This document shows positions 5,581 through 6,136 of a DNA stretch of 6,136 nucleotides, in pieces. The translations under genes were made by a program, and so were the position numbers. Under the pieces are notes generated by a model, which worked only from the letters and a program-made list of their open reading frames with translations, was not told where the DNA came from and did not search any database. The DNA is from an uncultured Ruminococcus sp. (lineage in GTDB: Bacteria > Bacillota > Clostridia > Oscillospirales > CAG-272): positions 1 through 6,136 of the forward strand of contig CADBTH010000220.1 of NCBI GenBank assembly GCA_902797495.1, in the 5' to 3' direction. Each line of letters begins with the position of its first letter. The stretch's first letter is position 1.

Positions 5581-6136
5581 TCATTCCCCCGCGTGAGAGA
5601 TACCGAGTATCTCAAGTTCTTTTTCGGTCAGCCCCACTCCGCGAAGCATAAGGCGGTTGCCGCGGAGGGCTTCTATCGAGTTGATGCCCATTCCGCCCAT
5701 GATCTCCTTGATCTCGTGCCGCCAAGCGGTCATGAGGTTTATAAGGCGCGCCGAGCCGACGTCGGGATTGAGCCTCTTTACAAGGTCCGGACGCTGGGTG
5801 GCAATGCCCCAGTTGCACTTGCCGCTCTGACACGTGCGGCAGAGATGACACCCGAGCGCGAGAAGGGCGGCGGTCGCGACGTAGCAGGCGTCAGCCCCAA
5901 GGGCGACCGCCTTCACGACGTCCGCGGCGCTCCTGATCGACCCGCCGACGACGAGAGAGACGTTTCCTCTGATGCCCTCGTCGCGGAGCCTTCGGTCGAC
6001 GGAGGCGAGCGCGAGCTCTATCGGGATGCCGACGTTGTCGCGTATTCTCGTCGGCGCGGCGCCCGTTCCTCCTCTGAAGCCGTCTATCGCGATGATATCG
6101 GCGCCGCTGCGTGCGATGCCGCTCGCGATGGCGGCG
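5581..6136 (-). CDS. Glutamate synthase FMN/iron-sulfur synthase domain protein, C-terminal part (partial)
   Basis: The frame is open from the window edge to a TGA stop at 5583-5581, so the N-terminus lies beyond 6136; a GTG at 5916 is an internal Val codon and not a start. The visible 184 codons are the C-terminal half of the FMN-binding synthase barrel that converts 2-oxoglutarate plus ammonia to glutamate. Recognisable features are the FMN-site loop IAIDGFRGGTGAAPTRIRDNVG, VVGGSIRSAADVVKAVALGAD (phosphate-binding strand), and the [3Fe-4S] cysteines in the C-x5-C-x4-C pattern (CHLCRTCQSGKCNWGIATQ), with one additional Cys in the first interval. The protein ends soon after, without GXGXG repeats, which are encoded separately at 3191-3910. 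No amidotransferase domain is visible; it is expected upstream. The stop overlaps or lies 2 bases before the ferredoxin start. Confidence 0.95.
   Translation of the reverse strand, partial: AAIASGIARSGADIIAIDGFRGGTGAAPTRIRDNVGIPIELALASVDRRLRDEGIRGNVSLVVGGSIRSAADVVKAVALGADACYVATAALLALGCHLCRTCQSGKCNWGIATQRPDLVKRLNPDVGSARLINLMTAWRHEIKEIMGGMGINSIEALRGNRLMLRGVGLTEKELEILGISHAGE

Noticed and set aside
5581..5916. A complete 111-codon gene starting at a GTG at 5916
   Set aside because: The frame stays open to the window edge, and the residues upstream are the conserved FMN-site segments of glutamate synthase, so the GTG is an internal Val codon of a longer gene.

Overview
The window looks like chromosomal DNA of an anaerobic Clostridia-type Firmicute, probably a moderately GC-rich gut lineage. 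This rests on gene content: an archaeal-like split glutamate synthase, a type I glutamine synthetase paired with an ANTAR regulator, a clostridial-style LuxS and an LCM-family methyltransferase start. It also rests on strong AGGAG-type ribosome binding sites, sigma-70 promoters and A-stem/U-tract terminators. No species can be named from sequence alone, and no mobile element, CRISPR array or RNA gene was seen.

Layout. (1) Positions 2-241, plus strand: the 3' end of an unrecognised acidic protein, then a bidirectional terminator (256-297). (2) 308-832, minus strand: luxS, with an extended -10 promoter at 867-895. (3) 833-1041: a compact divergent promoter region. On the plus strand it holds a perfect TTGACA-17-TATAAT promoter followed by a perfect palindrome at the predicted transcription start. 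(4) 1042-1296, plus strand: an 84-codon ORF whose first ~69 residues are the N-terminus of an LCM-family SAM methyltransferase but which lacks the catalytic domain; a second bidirectional terminator follows (1305-1335). (5) 1338-6136, minus strand: a tightly packed nitrogen-assimilation operon, read right to left: the FMN/iron-sulfur synthase domain of glutamate synthase (runs off the window), a four-cluster ferredoxin-like protein, an FAD/NAD(P) oxidoreductase, the stand-alone GXGXG domain of glutamate synthase, glutamine synthetase, and an ANTAR response-regulator-like protein.

How the genes work together. The operon appears to encode a GS-GOGAT cycle in which glutamate synthase is split into separate polypeptides. 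Electrons would pass from NAD(P)H through the FAD oxidoreductase and the ferredoxin-like subunit to the FMN synthase domain. The amidotransferase domain is not in the window and would be expected upstream, beyond position 6136. Glutamine synthetase feeds glutamine into this cycle, and the ANTAR protein probably controls nitrogen genes by transcription antitermination.

The points most worth a second look are in the last two genes. The glutamine synthetase has Lys where the catalytic flap Glu (E. coli Glu327) should be, Gly where the B. subtilis feedback residue Arg62 should be, and no C-terminal tail. The ANTAR protein's receiver domain lacks its phosphorylation site. The methyltransferase stub, with intact expression signals and a palindromic operator-like site, is the other unusual item. 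The rest is a recognisable system, not a new one.
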